From Mesorhizobium sp. Pch-S (GTDB lineage: Bacteria > Pseudomonadota > Alphaproteobacteria > Rhizobiales > Rhizobiaceae), in NCBI RefSeq assembly GCF_004136315.1, contig NZ_CP029562.1:3743501-3807500 (forward strand): a stretch of DNA of 64,000 bases, read 5' to 3'. The translations under genes were made by a program, and so were the position numbers. The notes beneath the pieces are model-generated. The model was not told the origin of the DNA. It saw only the letters and a program-made list of their open reading frames with translations, and did no database searches. This document shows positions 48,937 to 59,012 of the stretch, one piece after another. Within the stretch, counting starts at the first letter, position 1. Each line of letters starts with the position of its first letter.

Positions 48937-49719
48937 TCATGGCAGATGAATTTCCGCCTTCATGAAGGTCACGGCCTTGCCGGTGATCAGCACGCGATCG
49001 CCGGAGAGTTCGCACAGGAGATGGCCGCCGCGCGCTGAAGCCTGGAATGCCGACAGATGGGTCTTGCCAAGCTTGCTCGCCCAATGCGGAACAAGTGTCG
49101 CGTGGATCGAGCCGGTAACAGGGTCTTCCGGAATGCCGACGCCCGGCGCGAAATAGCGTGAAACGAAGTCGTAGCCATCGCCCTTGCCGGTGATGACCAG
49201 GCCCTGCAGTTTCAGGGTGGCGATTCTTGTCAGATCCGGGATGAAGGCGCGGACAGCCGCTTCATCCGGCAGTTCGACGAAGATGTTCTCGAAATTGCGA
49301 AAGGCTCTGTGGTCGATATCGGCGAACAGCTCGGCGATCGGCGCAGGCAGGTCCGGCAGTGGTTCCGGAGGAAAGCTGGGCAGATCCATGCGATAGCCGC
49401 CGTCGGCGCGGGCAACACGCAGTTCGCCGACGCGTGTCGAGAAGGCCATTTCGCCGATCACCTCGTGATGCGCGGCAAGTACATGCGCGGTCGCCAGCGT
49501 GGCGTGCCCACAAAACTCGACCTCATGGACCGGCGTGAACCAGCGCAGGTCCCAGCCCCTGCCATTCGGCCGGGCAAAGGCGGTTTCGGCCAGATTGTTC
49601 TCTGCAGCGATGGACTGCATGGTCTCTTCAGCCAGCCAGTCGTCGAGAACAAGCACGGCGGCCGGATTGCCACCGAATATCCGATCCGAAAAGGCGTCGA
49701 CCTGATACATCACCGTCAT
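48937..49719 (-). CDS. PhzF family isomerase/epimerase-like protein
   Basis: 260 residues of the diaminopimelate-epimerase fold: YQVDAFSDRIFGGNPAAVLV, the catalytic Glu region AENNLAETAFARP, WFTPVHEVEFCGHATLATAH and GIPEDPVTGSIHATLVPHWA. Family members isomerise or are uncharacterised; there are no phenazine genes here. It lies 22 bases after the threonine aldolase gene, so the two may act on related amino acids. Confidence 0.87.
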   Translation of the reverse strand: MTVMYQVDAFSDRIFGGNPAAVLVLDDWLAEETMQSIAAENNLAETAFARPNGRGWDLRWFTPVHEVEFCGHATLATAHVLAAHHEVIGEMAFSTRVGELRVARADGGYRMDLPSFPPEPLPDLPAPIAELFADIDHRAFRNFENIFVELPDEAAVRAFIPDLTRIATLKLQGLVITGKGDGYDFVSRYFAPGVGIPEDPVTGSIHATLVPHWASKLGKTHLSAFQASARGGHLLCELSGDRVLITGKAVTFMKAEIHLP

Positions 49720-49741
49720 GGCAGTTGCTTTCGACTGGGCT

Positions 49742-50794
49742 TCAGGTCCTGAGTTGTTCGGCGAAACGATCGACGTCCTTTTCGGTGGTGGCGAAGCTGG
49801 TCACGAAACGGTAGAGCCCTTCGTTTTCGGCGATATGGCCGTCGAACCCGTGCGGTTTGTGCCAGTCGTAGAAGGCAGCTCCCGAAGCAAGAAGCCGCTC
49901 GGCCTTCTTCCTGTCGAGGATAGCGAATACCTCATTGGCCTGCGGCAGCCAGGCGAGCTTGGAGTTTTCGTCATCCTCGATCGCGGCTGCCAGCCGCCCG
50001 GCCATGGCATTGGCGTGGTGCGCGGTTTCCATCCACAACCCGTCCCTGAAATAGGCGTCGAACTGGGCGGCGATGAAGCGCGACTTCGAGAAGAGCTGCG
50101 CGGCACGCTTGCGCAGGAAGGCGAGCTCCTTGGCGCGGTCGAGATCGAACAGCACGATCGCTTCCGCACACCAGCAGCCATTCTTGGTTCCGCCGAAGGA
50201 GAGGATGTCGATACCGTGCTTCCAGGTCATTTCGGCTGGGCTTGCCTCCAGCGAAGCGAGAGCGTTGGCAAAACGGGCGCCGTCCATATGCAGCGGCAGG
50301 CCGTAGCGGCTGGCGATCCTCGAAATGGCCCCGATGTCATCCAGTCCGTAGACCGTGCCTGTTTCGGTAGACTGCGTGATGGAGATCGCCATCGGCCTGC
50401 CGGCATGAACGTTTTCTCCGGCAAAGCGCTGGATCGCCTGCTCCAGGGCCGCCGGGTCGATGCGGCCCAGCGCGCCGTCGACAGGCCGCAGCCGCGAGCC
50501 GCCGGTGAAATATTCCGGTGCGCCGCACTCGTCCTCGACGATGTGCGATTCGCGATGGCAGAAGGTGATGCCGCCGGGCTTGTTGTAGGCGGTAAGCGAA
50601 AGCGAGTTTGCGGCGGTACCGGTGGCTACGAAGAAAATCGCGACCTCGCGTTCGAAAATCTCGCTGAAGCGCTGCGCGACTGCTTTGTCGAGATCGCTGT
50701 CGCCATAGGCCGCAGCAAAGCCGGTATTGTGCGCATTGAGTGCGGCGGCAACCTTGGGATGGGCACCGGCCCAGTTGTCGGAGGCAAAAAACAT
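49742..50794 (-). CDS. Low-specificity L-threonine aldolase-like, PLP-dependent
   Basis: 350 residues; ATG 50794 starts at the conserved FASDNWAGAHPKVAAALNAH, though its ribosome binding site is weak (ATG 50809 is close). Fold type I PLP enzyme: GTAANSLSLTAYNKPGG, HIVEDECGAPEYF, MDGARFANALASL and the Schiff-base lysine in SFGGTKNGCW. It cleaves beta-hydroxy amino acids such as threonine or allo-threonine to glycine and aldehyde. The operon continues with PhzF and perhaps LysE. Confidence 0.88.
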   Translation of the reverse strand: MFFASDNWAGAHPKVAAALNAHNTGFAAAYGDSDLDKAVAQRFSEIFEREVAIFFVATGTAANSLSLTAYNKPGGITFCHRESHIVEDECGAPEYFTGGSRLRPVDGALGRIDPAALEQAIQRFAGENVHAGRPMAISITQSTETGTVYGLDDIGAISRIASRYGLPLHMDGARFANALASLEASPAEMTWKHGIDILSFGGTKNGCWCAEAIVLFDLDRAKELAFLRKRAAQLFSKSRFIAAQFDAYFRDGLWMETAHHANAMAGRLAAAIEDDENSKLAWLPQANEVFAILDRKKAERLLASGAAFYDWHKPHGFDGHIAENEGLYRFVTSFATTEKDVDRFAEQLRT

Positions 50795-51256
50795 GCTTTC
50801 AGGGCCCATTTCCTGGAAATTCGGGGAAGGCGCGAACCATGACGGCATTCCGGCCCGGTCTGCAAGGTCCAGCACTGGCCAGATGTTTGGAGCCAGAAGT
50901 CATTTGCGCTATCGGGCCAGAAAGTTTCTGTGGTGATGGGTCTGGCGTAATTTTCTTTCGCCAATCGGCTGGAAAATTTCCGAATCGGTCTTGTGCGGTG
51001 CCGGGATTTCTGTCATACGAATTTAGGACAGCATTGCTGTCTTATTTACCGATACCAACCAGGCTGGATTGGCGTAAGATAGACGCTGGTCCGGCTGCCG
51101 CCACGAGTGGCGTGCGATGACAGGCCGACCGCGGCCGGACGATGCCCGGCATGGTTCGCCAGGATTTCGCGACAGGTGCGAGAAGTGTGGAGAGGGAAGT
51201 GTCAAGCTTCCCATGGAGAAGAAGCGCCCGAGTGGCGCAGAACAGAGGATAGGACG
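50795..51256. promoter_or_regulatory. Divergent threonine aldolase-gltB regulatory region
   Basis: 462 bases without a gene. Two inverted repeats stand out: AATTTTC / GAAAATT around 16 bases (50949-50955, 50972-50978) and GACAGC-ATT-GCTGTC (51027-51041). Either could bind a nitrogen regulator of the Lrp or NAC type, but I recognise no exact consensus. The long stretch suggests an extended gltB leader. Confidence 0.4.
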
Positions 51257-54200
51257 ATGACGGAAGTGACGCCATCTGTGACGACGGTTTTTGCCCCGGT
51301 TGCACAGACGAAAGCGGCCACCGTCAAAACCGCTCTGCGAACCACCACCAATCCGACTACCGGGCTGTTCGACCGATCGCCCTCGGCCCAGGGCATGTAT
51401 GATCCGCGCAACGAGCATGATGCCTGCGGCGTCGGCTTCATCGCCCAGATGAAGGGCGTGAAGTCGCACCAGATCGTCAAGGACGGCCTGTTCATGCTGG
51501 AGAACCTCACCCATCGCGGCGCCGTGGGTGCGGATCCGTTGATGGGCGATGGTGCCGGCGTTCTCGTGCAGATCCCGGATCGTTTCTTCCGGGAGGAGAT
51601 GGCCAAGCAGGACATCGAGCTGCCGCCGGCCGGCCAGTATGGCGTTGGCCACTGGTTCATGCCACGAGATCCGGAACTGCGCGCCCATGTCGACGCCATC
51701 ATCACCGAGTCGGCGCAGTCGGAAGGCCTGCCGCTCATCGGTTTCCGCGACGTTCCGGTCGACAATTCCTCCTTGTCCAAGGCGCCCGATATTGCAGCCG
51801 CCGAGCCATTCCATCGCCAGGTGTTCATCGGCCGTACGCCCGACATCGACAATGACGAGGAATACGAAGCGCGCCTCTATCTCCTGCGCAAGGTGATTTC
51901 GGGCCGCATCTATGCCGAGCACAACAACAAGGACATCGGCTCCTACTGCGTGTCGCTGTCGGCGCGCACCATCGTCTACAAGGGCATGTTCCTGGCCTAC
52001 CAGGTCGGCGCCTACTACAAGGACCTGTCCGATCCGCGCTTCGAGACGGCGCTGATCCTGGTACACCAGCGCTTTTCGACCAACACCTTCCCATCGTGGA
52101 AGCTGGCGCATCCCTACCGCATGGTCGCCCACAACGGTGAGATCAACACCGTGCGCGGCAACAACAACTGGATGGCGGCACGCCAGGCCTCGGTCGATTC
52201 CGAACTGTTCGGCAACAACATCTCCAAGCTGTGGCCGATCTCCTATGAAGGACAGTCGGACACGGCGTGTTTCGACAATGCGCTCGAGTTCCTGTTCCAG
52301 GGTGGCTACACGCTGGCGCATTCGATGATGATGCTGATCCCGGAAGCCTGGGCCGGCAACAAGTCCATGGATGCCGACCGCAAGGCGTTCTACGAATACC
52401 ATGCGGCGCTGATGGAGCCGTGGGATGGCCCCGCCGCCGTCTGCTTCACCGACGGGCGCCAGATCGGCGCAACGCTGGACCGCAACGGCCTGAGGCCGGC
52501 GCGCTACATCGTCACCGACGACGATCGCGTCATCCTGGCCTCCGAGGCCGGCGTGCTGCCCGTCGAGGAAAAGCACATCGTGCGCAAATGGCGCCTGCAG
52601 CCCGGCAAGATGCTGCTCATCGACCTGGTCGAGGGCCGCATCATCTCGGATGAGGAGATCAAGAAGGAGATCGCGGCGCAGCATCCCTACAAGGATTGGC
52701 TGAAGCGCACCCAGCTGGTGCTCGAGGACCTGAACCCGGTGGAGCCGCGTGCGCTGCGCAAGGATGTCACCCTGCTCGATCGCCAGCAGTCCTTCGGCTA
52801 CAGCCAGGAAGACCTGAAGCTGCTGATGGCGCCGATGGCCGTGACCGGCCAGGAAGCCGTCGGTTCGATGGGTACCGACACGCCGATTTCGGCGATGTCG
52901 GACAAGTCGAAGCTGCTCTACACCTATTTCAAACAGAATTTCGCCCAGGTCACCAATCCGCCGATCGACCCGATCCGCGAGGAACTGGTGATGAGCCTGG
53001 TGTCCTTCATCGGACCGAGGCCGAACATCTTCGATCTGGTCGGCTCCTCCCGCAAGAAGCGGCTGGAAGTGCGCCAGCCGATCCTGACCAACGGCGACCT
53101 GGAGAAGATCCGCTCCATCGGCCACACCGAGGACCGTTTCGACACCAAGACCATCGACGTTACCTATTCGATCACCGAAGGGGCAGCGGGAATGGCAGGT
53201 GCGGTCGAGCGCCTGTGTGATCGTGCCGAAGCGGCGGTTGCCGGCGGCTACAACATCATCATCCTGTCCGACCGCCAGGTCGGCCCGGATCGCATCGCTA
53301 TTCCGGCGCTGCTGGCGACGGCGGCCGTGCACCACCACCTGATCCGCAAGGGGCTGCGTACCTCGGTCGGTCTGGTCGTGGAGTCGGGCGAGCCGCGTGA
53401 AGTGCACCACTTCTGCTGCCTTGCCGGCTATGGTGCAGAAGCGATCAACCCGTACCTCGCCTTCGATACGCTGCTCGACATGCACAAGAAGGGCGAAATG
53501 CCGGAAGAGGTAGACGCTTCGGAAGTCGTGTCGCGCTACATCAAGTCGATCGGCAAGGGCATCCTCAAGGTGATGTCCAAGATGGGCATCTCGACCTACC
53601 AGTCCTATTGCGGCGCGCAGATCTTCGACGCCGTCGGCCTGAAGGGCGACTTCATCGAGAAGTACTTCACCGGCACCGCGACCCTTATCGAAGGCGTCGG
53701 CCTCGACGAGGTTTCGGAAGAGACGGTGGCACGCCATGGCGATGCCTTTGGTGATGATCCCGTGCTGCGCACCGGCCTGCAGGTAGGCGGCGAGTACATG
53801 TATCGCATGCGCGGCGAGGCCCACATGTGGACGCCTGATGCCGTGGCCACGCTGCAGCATGCCGTACGCAAGGGCTCGTGGTCGACCTTCAAGGAATTCT
53901 CGCAGCAGATCGACAGCGAGACGGCGCGCGCCCAGCAGATCCGTGGTCTGTTCCGCGTCAAGCTGGCTGAAGAGACCGGCCGAAAGAAGGTTGCCCTGGA
54001 AGAGGTGATGCCGGCGGCCGAGATCGTGAAGCGTTTCTCGACGGGCGCGATGTCTTTCGGTTCGATCTCGCGGGAAGCCCACACCACGCTGGCAATCGCC
54101 ATGAACACGATCGGCGGCAAGTCGAATACGGGGGAAGGCGGCGAGGAGCCGGATCGCTATTTGCCTTTGCCTGGTGGCGGTCGCAATCTCGAACGTTCGG

Positions 54201-56011
54201 CGATCAAGCAGGTGGCGTCGGGCCGTTTCGGCGTGAGCGCCGAATACCTCGTCAACTCCGATATGATGCAGATCAAGGTGGCGCAGGGAGCCAAGCCCGG
54301 CGAAGGCGGCCAGTTGCCTGGCCACAAGGTTGACGCCACCATCGCCAAGGTTCGCCACTCGACGCCGGGCGTCGGCCTGATCTCGCCGCCGCCGCACCAC
54401 GACATCTATTCGATCGAAGATCTGGCGCAGCTGATCTACGACCTGAAGAACGTCAACCCGGCCGCCGACGTTTCGGTGAAGCTGGTATCGGAAGTGGGTG
54501 TCGGCACGGTTGCCGCGGGCGTCGCCAAGGCCCGCGCCGACCACATCACCATCTCCGGCTATGACGGTGGTACCGGTGCTTCGCCGCTGACCTCGCTCAA
54601 GCATGCAGGTTCGCCCTGGGAAATGGGGCTGGCCGAGACGCATCAGACCCTGGTGCTCAACGGCCTGCGCTCCAGGGTGGCGCTGCAGGTCGACGGTGGC
54701 CTGCGCACCGGTCGCGACGTCATCGTCGGTGCGCTGCTGGGCGCCGACGAGTTCGGCTTCTCGACCGCACCGCTGATCGCGGCAGGCTGCATCATGATGC
54801 GCAAGTGCCACCTGAACACCTGCCCGGTTGGCGTCGCCACCCAGGATCCTGTGCTGCGCAAGCGTTTCAAGGGCACGCCGGAGCACGTCATCAATTACTT
54901 CTTCTATGTGGCGGAAGAGGTGCGCGAGCTGCTGGCCGAAATGGGTTACACCCATCTCGACCAGATCATCGGCGATACCGACCTTCTCGAAAAGCGTGAG
55001 GTCATCAACCACTGGAAGGCACGCGGGCTGGACTTCTCGAAGATGTTCTACAAGCCCGAGGCGCCGCGCGAGGCCGTGCACTGGACCGAGCGCCAGAAAC
55101 ATCCGATCGATGACGTGCTCGACCGCCAGATGATCGAACAGGCCAAGCCTGCGCTCGAGACGCGGCAACCTGTCGAGATCGCACTGCCGATCCGCAACGT
55201 CGACCGCTCCGCCGGCGCCATGCTGTCGGGCGAGGTCGCCAAGCGTTTCAGGCACAAGGGCCTGCGCGAGGACACCATCAAGGTGACGCTGACCGGCACC
55301 GCCGGCCAGTCCTTCGGCGCCTTCCTGGCACGGGGCGTGTCGTTCGAGCTGATCGGCGCCGGCAACGACTATGTCGCCAAGGGCCTGTCGGGTGGCCGCA
55401 TCGTCATTCGGCCTCCGGAGGATGCCAAGATCGTCGCTGAGGACTCGATCATCGTGGGCAATACCGTGCTCTACGGCGCGATCGAAGGGGAATGCTACTT
55501 CCGCGGCGTTGCCGGCGAGCGTTTCGCCGTGCGCAACTCGGGTGCAGCGGCCGTCGTCGAAGGCGTCGGCGACCATGGCTGCGAATACATGACCGGCGGT
55601 GTGGTCGTGGTCATCGGCAAGACCGGCCGCAACTTCGCCGCCGGCATGTCGGGTGGCGTCGCCTATGTGCTGGACGAAGAGGGCGATTTCGCGCTCCGCT
55701 GCAACATGGCCATGGTCGAGCTCGAGCCGGTCCCGGAAGAGGACGACCTGATGGAGAAACTGCTCCATCACGGCGGCGACATCGACCACAAGGGCCGCGT
55801 CGACGTGTCAGGCGACATGACCAGCCATGACGAGGAGCGCCTCTACCAGCTGATCTCGAACCACGTGCACTTCACCGGTTCGACGCGCGGCAAGGAGATT
55901 CTCGACAATTGGGCGAGCTTCCGGCCGAAATTCCGGAAAGTCATGCCGGTCGAGTATCGCCGCGCGCTGCAGGAGATGGAGCGCGCCCGCATGAGCGTGG
56001 CGGCCGAATAG
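51257..56011 (+). CDS. gltB: Glutamate synthase [NADPH] large subunit
   Basis: 1584 residues, normal for alphaproteobacterial GltB. An approximately 56-residue propeptide precedes the class II amidotransferase nucleophile Cys57 ([20 protein letters not shown]). Then the amidotransferase domain ([14 protein letters not shown]), the central domain, the FMN synthase domain ([40 protein letters not shown]), the 3Fe-4S cysteines [15 protein letters not shown], and the C-terminal beta-helix ([20 protein letters not shown]). It makes two glutamates from glutamine and 2-oxoglutarate with GltD. The start has GAGGAT seven bases upstream. An intact gene beside a frameshifted gltD. Confidence 0.96.
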   Translation: MTEVTPSVTTVFAPVAQTKAATVKTALRTTTNPTTGLFDRSPSAQGMYDPRNEHDACGVGFIAQMKGVKSHQIVKDGLFMLENLTHRGAVGADPLMGDGAGVLVQIPDRFFREEMAKQDIELPPAGQYGVGHWFMPRDPELRAHVDAIITESAQSEGLPLIGFRDVPVDNSSLSKAPDIAAAEPFHRQVFIGRTPDIDNDEEYEARLYLLRKVISGRIYAEHNNKDIGSYCVSLSARTIVYKGMFLAYQVGAYYKDLSDPRFETALILVHQRFSTNTFPSWKLAHPYRMVAHNGEINTVRGNNNWMAARQASVDSELFGNNISKLWPISYEGQSDTACFDNALEFLFQGGYTLAHSMMMLIPEAWAGNKSMDADRKAFYEYHAALMEPWDGPAAVCFTDGRQIGATLDRNGLRPARYIVTDDDRVILASEAGVLPVEEKHIVRKWRLQPGKMLLIDLVEGRIISDEEIKKEIAAQHPYKDWLKRTQLVLEDLNPVEPRALRKDVTLLDRQQSFGYSQEDLKLLMAPMAVTGQEAVGSMGTDTPISAMSDKSKLLYTYFKQNFAQVTNPPIDPIREELVMSLVSFIGPRPNIFDLVGSSRKKRLEVRQPILTNGDLEKIRSIGHTEDRFDTKTIDVTYSITEGAAGMAGAVERLCDRAEAAVAGGYNIIILSDRQVGPDRIAIPALLATAAVHHHLIRKGLRTSVGLVVESGEPREVHHFCCLAGYGAEAINPYLAFDTLLDMHKKGEMPEEVDASEVVSRYIKSIGKGILKVMSKMGISTYQSYCGAQIFDAVGLKGDFIEKYFTGTATLIEGVGLDEVSEETVARHGDAFGDDPVLRTGLQVGGEYMYRMRGEAHMWTPDAVATLQHAVRKGSWSTFKEFSQQIDSETARAQQIRGLFRVKLAEETGRKKVALEEVMPAAEIVKRFSTGAMSFGSISREAHTTLAIAMNTIGGKSNTGEGGEEPDRYLPLPGGGRNLERSAIKQVASGRFGVSAEYLVNSDMMQIKVAQGAKPGEGGQLPGHKVDATIAKVRHSTPGVGLISPPPHHDIYSIEDLAQLIYDLKNVNPAADVSVKLVSEVGVGTVAAGVAKARADHITISGYDGGTGASPLTSLKHAGSPWEMGLAETHQTLVLNGLRSRVALQVDGGLRTGRDVIVGALLGADEFGFSTAPLIAAGCIMMRKCHLNTCPVGVATQDPVLRKRFKGTPEHVINYFFYVAEEVRELLAEMGYTHLDQIIGDTDLLEKREVINHWKARGLDFSKMFYKPEAPREAVHWTERQKHPIDDVLDRQMIEQAKPALETRQPVEIALPIRNVDRSAGAMLSGEVAKRFRHKGLREDTIKVTLTGTAGQSFGAFLARGVSFELIGAGNDYVAKGLSGGRIVIRPPEDAKIVAEDSIIVGNTVLYGAIEGECYFRGVAGERFAVRNSGAAAVVEGVGDHGCEYMTGGVVVVIGKTGRNFAAGMSGGVAYVLDEEGDFALRCNMAMVELEPVPEEDDLMEKLLHHGGDIDHKGRVDVSGDMTSHDEERLYQLISNHVHFTGSTRGKEILDNWASFRPKFRKVMPVEYRRALQEMERARMSVAAE

Positions 56012-56022
56012 GCCTCCGGTGT

Positions 56023-56046
56023 GCCGGGAAGCAGCTGCTTTCCGGC
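56023..56046 (+). terminator. Hairpin between gltB and gltD
   Basis: Ten-base stem GCCGGGAAGC / GCTTTCCGGC (one G-T) with loop AGCT, 11 bases after the gltB stop; no T tract. Probably an intercistronic mRNA-stabilising or attenuating structure. Confidence 0.5.
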
Positions 56047-56159
56047 GCCCGCCACACAACACAGCCAATCATTGACCCGATCCCGCGGTTGCGCTCGCGA
56101 CTGGATGAGGATAACGGGTGCGGCGGTAACCCCGCCACGTGCTCTACAGGAACCGAGAC

Positions 56160-57613
56160 ATGGGCAAGGTAACAGGTTTTCTCGAGATCGACCGGCAGGT
56201 GCACAAGTACCAGCCGGCATCCGACCGTATCCGGCATTTTCGCGAGTTCACGCTGCCGATGTCGCAGCCGGAAGTCGAGAAGCAGGCCGCGCGCTGCATG
56301 GATTGCGGCATTCCCTTCTGCCACGGCCCGACGGGCTGTCCGATCCACAACCAGATCCCGGACTGGAATGACCTTGTCTACAACGGCGACTGGGACGCCG
56401 CGATCCGCAACCTGCATTCGACCAACAACTTCCCGGAATTCACCGGCCGCATCTGCCCGGCGCCGTGCGAGGAAGCCTGCACGCTGAACCTGGAAGACAT
56501 TCCGGTCGCCATCAAGACGGTGGAGCAGGCGCTGGCCGACAAGGCTACGAGACCGGCTTCGTGCGTCCTTATCCGCCGGAAAAGAAGACCGGCAAGAAGG
56601 TTGCCGTCATCGGGTCGGGCCCCGCTGGCATGGCCGCGGCGCAGCAGCTCGGCCGAGCCGGCCATGATGTGCATGTGTTCGAGCGTGAGAGCCGTCCCGG
56701 CGGCCTGCTGCGTTTCGGCATTCCCGACTTCAAGATGGAAAAGCATTATATCGACCGCCGCGTCGAACAGATGGCCGGGGAGGGCGTGACCTTCCATTGC
56801 GGCGTCAATGTCGGCGTCGACAAGAAGGTCGAGGAACTGCTCGCCGAATATGATGCCGTTCTCTACTGCGGCGGTTCGGAAACGCCGCGTCCGGCCGGTA
56901 TTCCTGGCGACGATCTCGAAGGCGTGCATGACGCGATGCCTTACCTCGTCCAGCAGAACAAGCGTGTCGGTGGCGAGGACATCCAGTCGGTCGCCTGGGC
57001 GTCGCAGCCGATCGTTGCGTCCGGCCAGCATGTCGTGGTTGTCGGGGGTGGCGATACGGCTTCCGACTGCGTCGGAACGGCGTTTCGCCAGGGCGCGGTG
57101 CGTGTCACTCAGCTCGATATCCGCCCGCAGCCGCCCGAGAAGGAAGACAAGCTTGCGGTCTGGCCTTACTGGGCGACCAAGATGCGCACCTCTTCCAGCC
57201 AGGCCGAAGGCGCCGAACGCGAGTTCCAGGTCGCGACGCTGGAATTCATCGGCGAAGACGGTCAGCTCACCGGCGTCAAGTGCTGTGAGGTGGACGAGAA
57301 GCGCAAGCCGATCCCTGGTACCGAATTCGTCATCCGCGCCGATCTCGCTTTCATCGCCATCGGTTTTGCCGGCCCGATCGAAGGCGCTGTGACGGCTGAG
57401 CTGGATGGCAAGCTCGACATCATCACCGATGTGCGTCGTTCGAAGAATGTCGCGGCCAACGACGTCGACTATCGCACCAACATGGACCGGCTCTATGCCG
57501 CCGGCGATATCCGGCGAGGCCAGTCGCTGGTGGTATGGGCGATCCGTGAGGGCCGTCAGGCGGCGCGCGCGATCGATGAGGCGCTGACTGGCGCGAGCGT
57601 GCTGCCGCGCTGA
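56160..57613 (+). pseudogene. gltD: Glutamate synthase small subunit with a one-base frameshift
   Basis: Two overlapping frames together make a full-length GltD (about 484 residues). Frame 1 from ATG 56160 has the Fe-S cysteine clusters ([35 protein letters not shown]) and runs to VEQALADKA. Frame 2 resumes with [20 protein letters not shown], the FAD loop [27 protein letters not shown] (NADPH loop) and AAGDIRRGQSLVVWAIREGR. The join needs one extra base near 56545-56546 (the codon before TAC). If real, GltD is cut to about 216 residues and ammonium assimilation by GOGAT is lost; a sequencing error is equally possible. Confidence 0.9.
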
Positions 57614-57618
57614 TCTGC

Positions 57619-57652
57619 TCCGCGGGTGGGTTTTGGGAGACGAACCCGCGGA
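57619..57652. terminator. Hairpin between convergent gltD and DUF459 genes
   Basis: Nine-base perfect stem TCCGCGGGT / ACCCGCGGA around 16 bases, six bases after the gltD stop. No T run; its position suggests transcript ending. Confidence 0.4.
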
Positions 57653-57712
57653 CGTTTGCCATGTTCGTGGCAGAGGCGTGCGGTTTCGACAGGTTCGAGA
57701 GCCGCTGCCTGC

Positions 57713-58918
57713 TTATGGCTGCAAGGCGCCGGTCTTGTCTGGAGCAGCCGGCGTTCCTGAGGCAGCCGGTGCCGGTCTTGCAGACCCGCCAAAGTCATCT
57801 GCACGGCCTGGCGATGCGGCTGGGGCAATACCCTGGACGGCCAGTTTCTCGCCAGGAAGGATGAGGGCAGGCTTTGTCGGCTGCGTTGCCCCAAGCAACT
57901 CCGTCCCCCCATCGAGCGCCGGATCGCCAAGCGCGATCGGGTCGGTGCGATCGACCGGCATAGGCGCCGCCGGGGTCGGTGGCAGACCCGAGGGCAGAGG
58001 GCCGGCCGGCAAAGATGCCGGGGCCGTCGGCGTCGACAGGCCGAGGATCTTCATCAACGGTTTTTCGGCATAGAAGGCCAGCTTGCGCTTGCCGCCGCGG
58101 GTCAGGTTGATGCCGTCGTCGGCGCGCAGGCGCACCGGCTGGCCATTGACGTCAGGGCCGGTGGAGACAAAAGCGCCGTTCTCGTCGACGAAGCCATCCC
58201 AGATGTCGACGAATTCGCCATTGTAGGTCTCGGCCGCCGCGCGATAGATGCCGTTGAAGGCCAGCATGTCTGCGGTCATTTTCTGTGTCTTGAAGGCCGG
58301 CATGCCGACCCAGAGATAGGGAATCTTGGAAGCTGCCAGAGCCTTTGCAAGCGCCTCGGTGCGCAGCTCATAGGCCTTGGTCCAGACTTCCGTGCGCGGC
58401 TGCTCGCGTTCTTCCCCCACCTTCATCTGCTGGCGGTCGTTCGATCCCATCATGATGATGACGGCTGCCGGTTTCTCGGTCGCCAGTACACCCGCGATCT
58501 CCTGTGGCCAGTTATAGACGTCGTCGCGCACGAAGCCGGAGGAGCCCCTGGCCTTGTCGACGACGCGGATGGCGGGATTGTTGGCAAAGACCTCATTCAG
58601 CCCTTCGGCGAGACCGCTCGCGATGAAATCACCGATGACGAGGATGGTCCGGGCATCGGTTGTCTTCTCGACCACCGGCACCTGTGGCTCGGCCGGCTTG
58701 CGCACGACAGGCTTCTTCTTTTTCGGACGTGCCGGGAAGCGGTCTTCCGGCAGCGGCGCTACACGCTCGCTGCGGCGCGGGAAGAAGAGGTCGCGCAACG
58801 ACCATGGCCGCGCTTCTTCTTCCTGGGCAAAGGCCGGGGCATGGACCGTGGCAGCGGTGCCGACCAGCAGTACGGCCGCCGCAACGAGGAGGAACGGCAG
58901 CCGGCGTAGTCTTGCCAT
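57713..58918 (-). CDS. SGNH/GDSL hydrolase-like periplasmic protein (DUF459)
   Basis: 401 residues from ATG 58918 (TTG 58939 is an alternative). Signal anchor RRLPFLLVAAAVLLVGTAAT with likely cleavage near PAFA-QE. A basic, proline-rich linker (FPARPKKKKPVVRKPAE) leads to the DUF459 domain (about 95-300): ILVIGDFIASGLAEGLNEVF, RGSSGFVRDDVYNWPQEIAG, VIIMMGSNDRQQM. The usual GDS nucleophile motif reads GDFIASG, so the catalytic Ser is not in its classical place. A proline/alanine-rich tail follows. Probably acts on an envelope polymer; next to the MltB gene in the same direction. Confidence 0.8.
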   Translation of the reverse strand: MARLRRLPFLLVAAAVLLVGTAATVHAPAFAQEEEARPWSLRDLFFPRRSERVAPLPEDRFPARPKKKKPVVRKPAEPQVPVVEKTTDARTILVIGDFIASGLAEGLNEVFANNPAIRVVDKARGSSGFVRDDVYNWPQEIAGVLATEKPAAVIIMMGSNDRQQMKVGEEREQPRTEVWTKAYELRTEALAKALAASKIPYLWVGMPAFKTQKMTADMLAFNGIYRAAAETYNGEFVDIWDGFVDENGAFVSTGPDVNGQPVRLRADDGINLTRGGKRKLAFYAEKPLMKILGLSTPTAPASLPAGPLPSGLPPTPAAPMPVDRTDPIALGDPALDGGTELLGATQPTKPALILPGEKLAVQGIAPAASPGRADDFGGSARPAPAASGTPAAPDKTGALQP

Positions 58919-59012
58919 CAAGCGCGTTGCCGCTGCCAAGCTGCCTCTCCGTTTTCCGATATGGACGACCCGTTCCGGCCGGATCGCCCTGTTCCCCAGA
59001 TGCTGGGCGCGC

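Noticed and set aside
51023..55789. A 1588-residue open frame opposite gltB
   Set aside because: It mirrors gltB codon for codon, has Arg/His/Asp-rich low-quality composition and no family motif. It is an antisense shadow of a highly GC-rich gene.
56139..57613. Two separate genes (216 and 382 residues) after gltB
   Set aside because: Joined by one inserted base they make a single standard GltD; neither half alone is a known protein.
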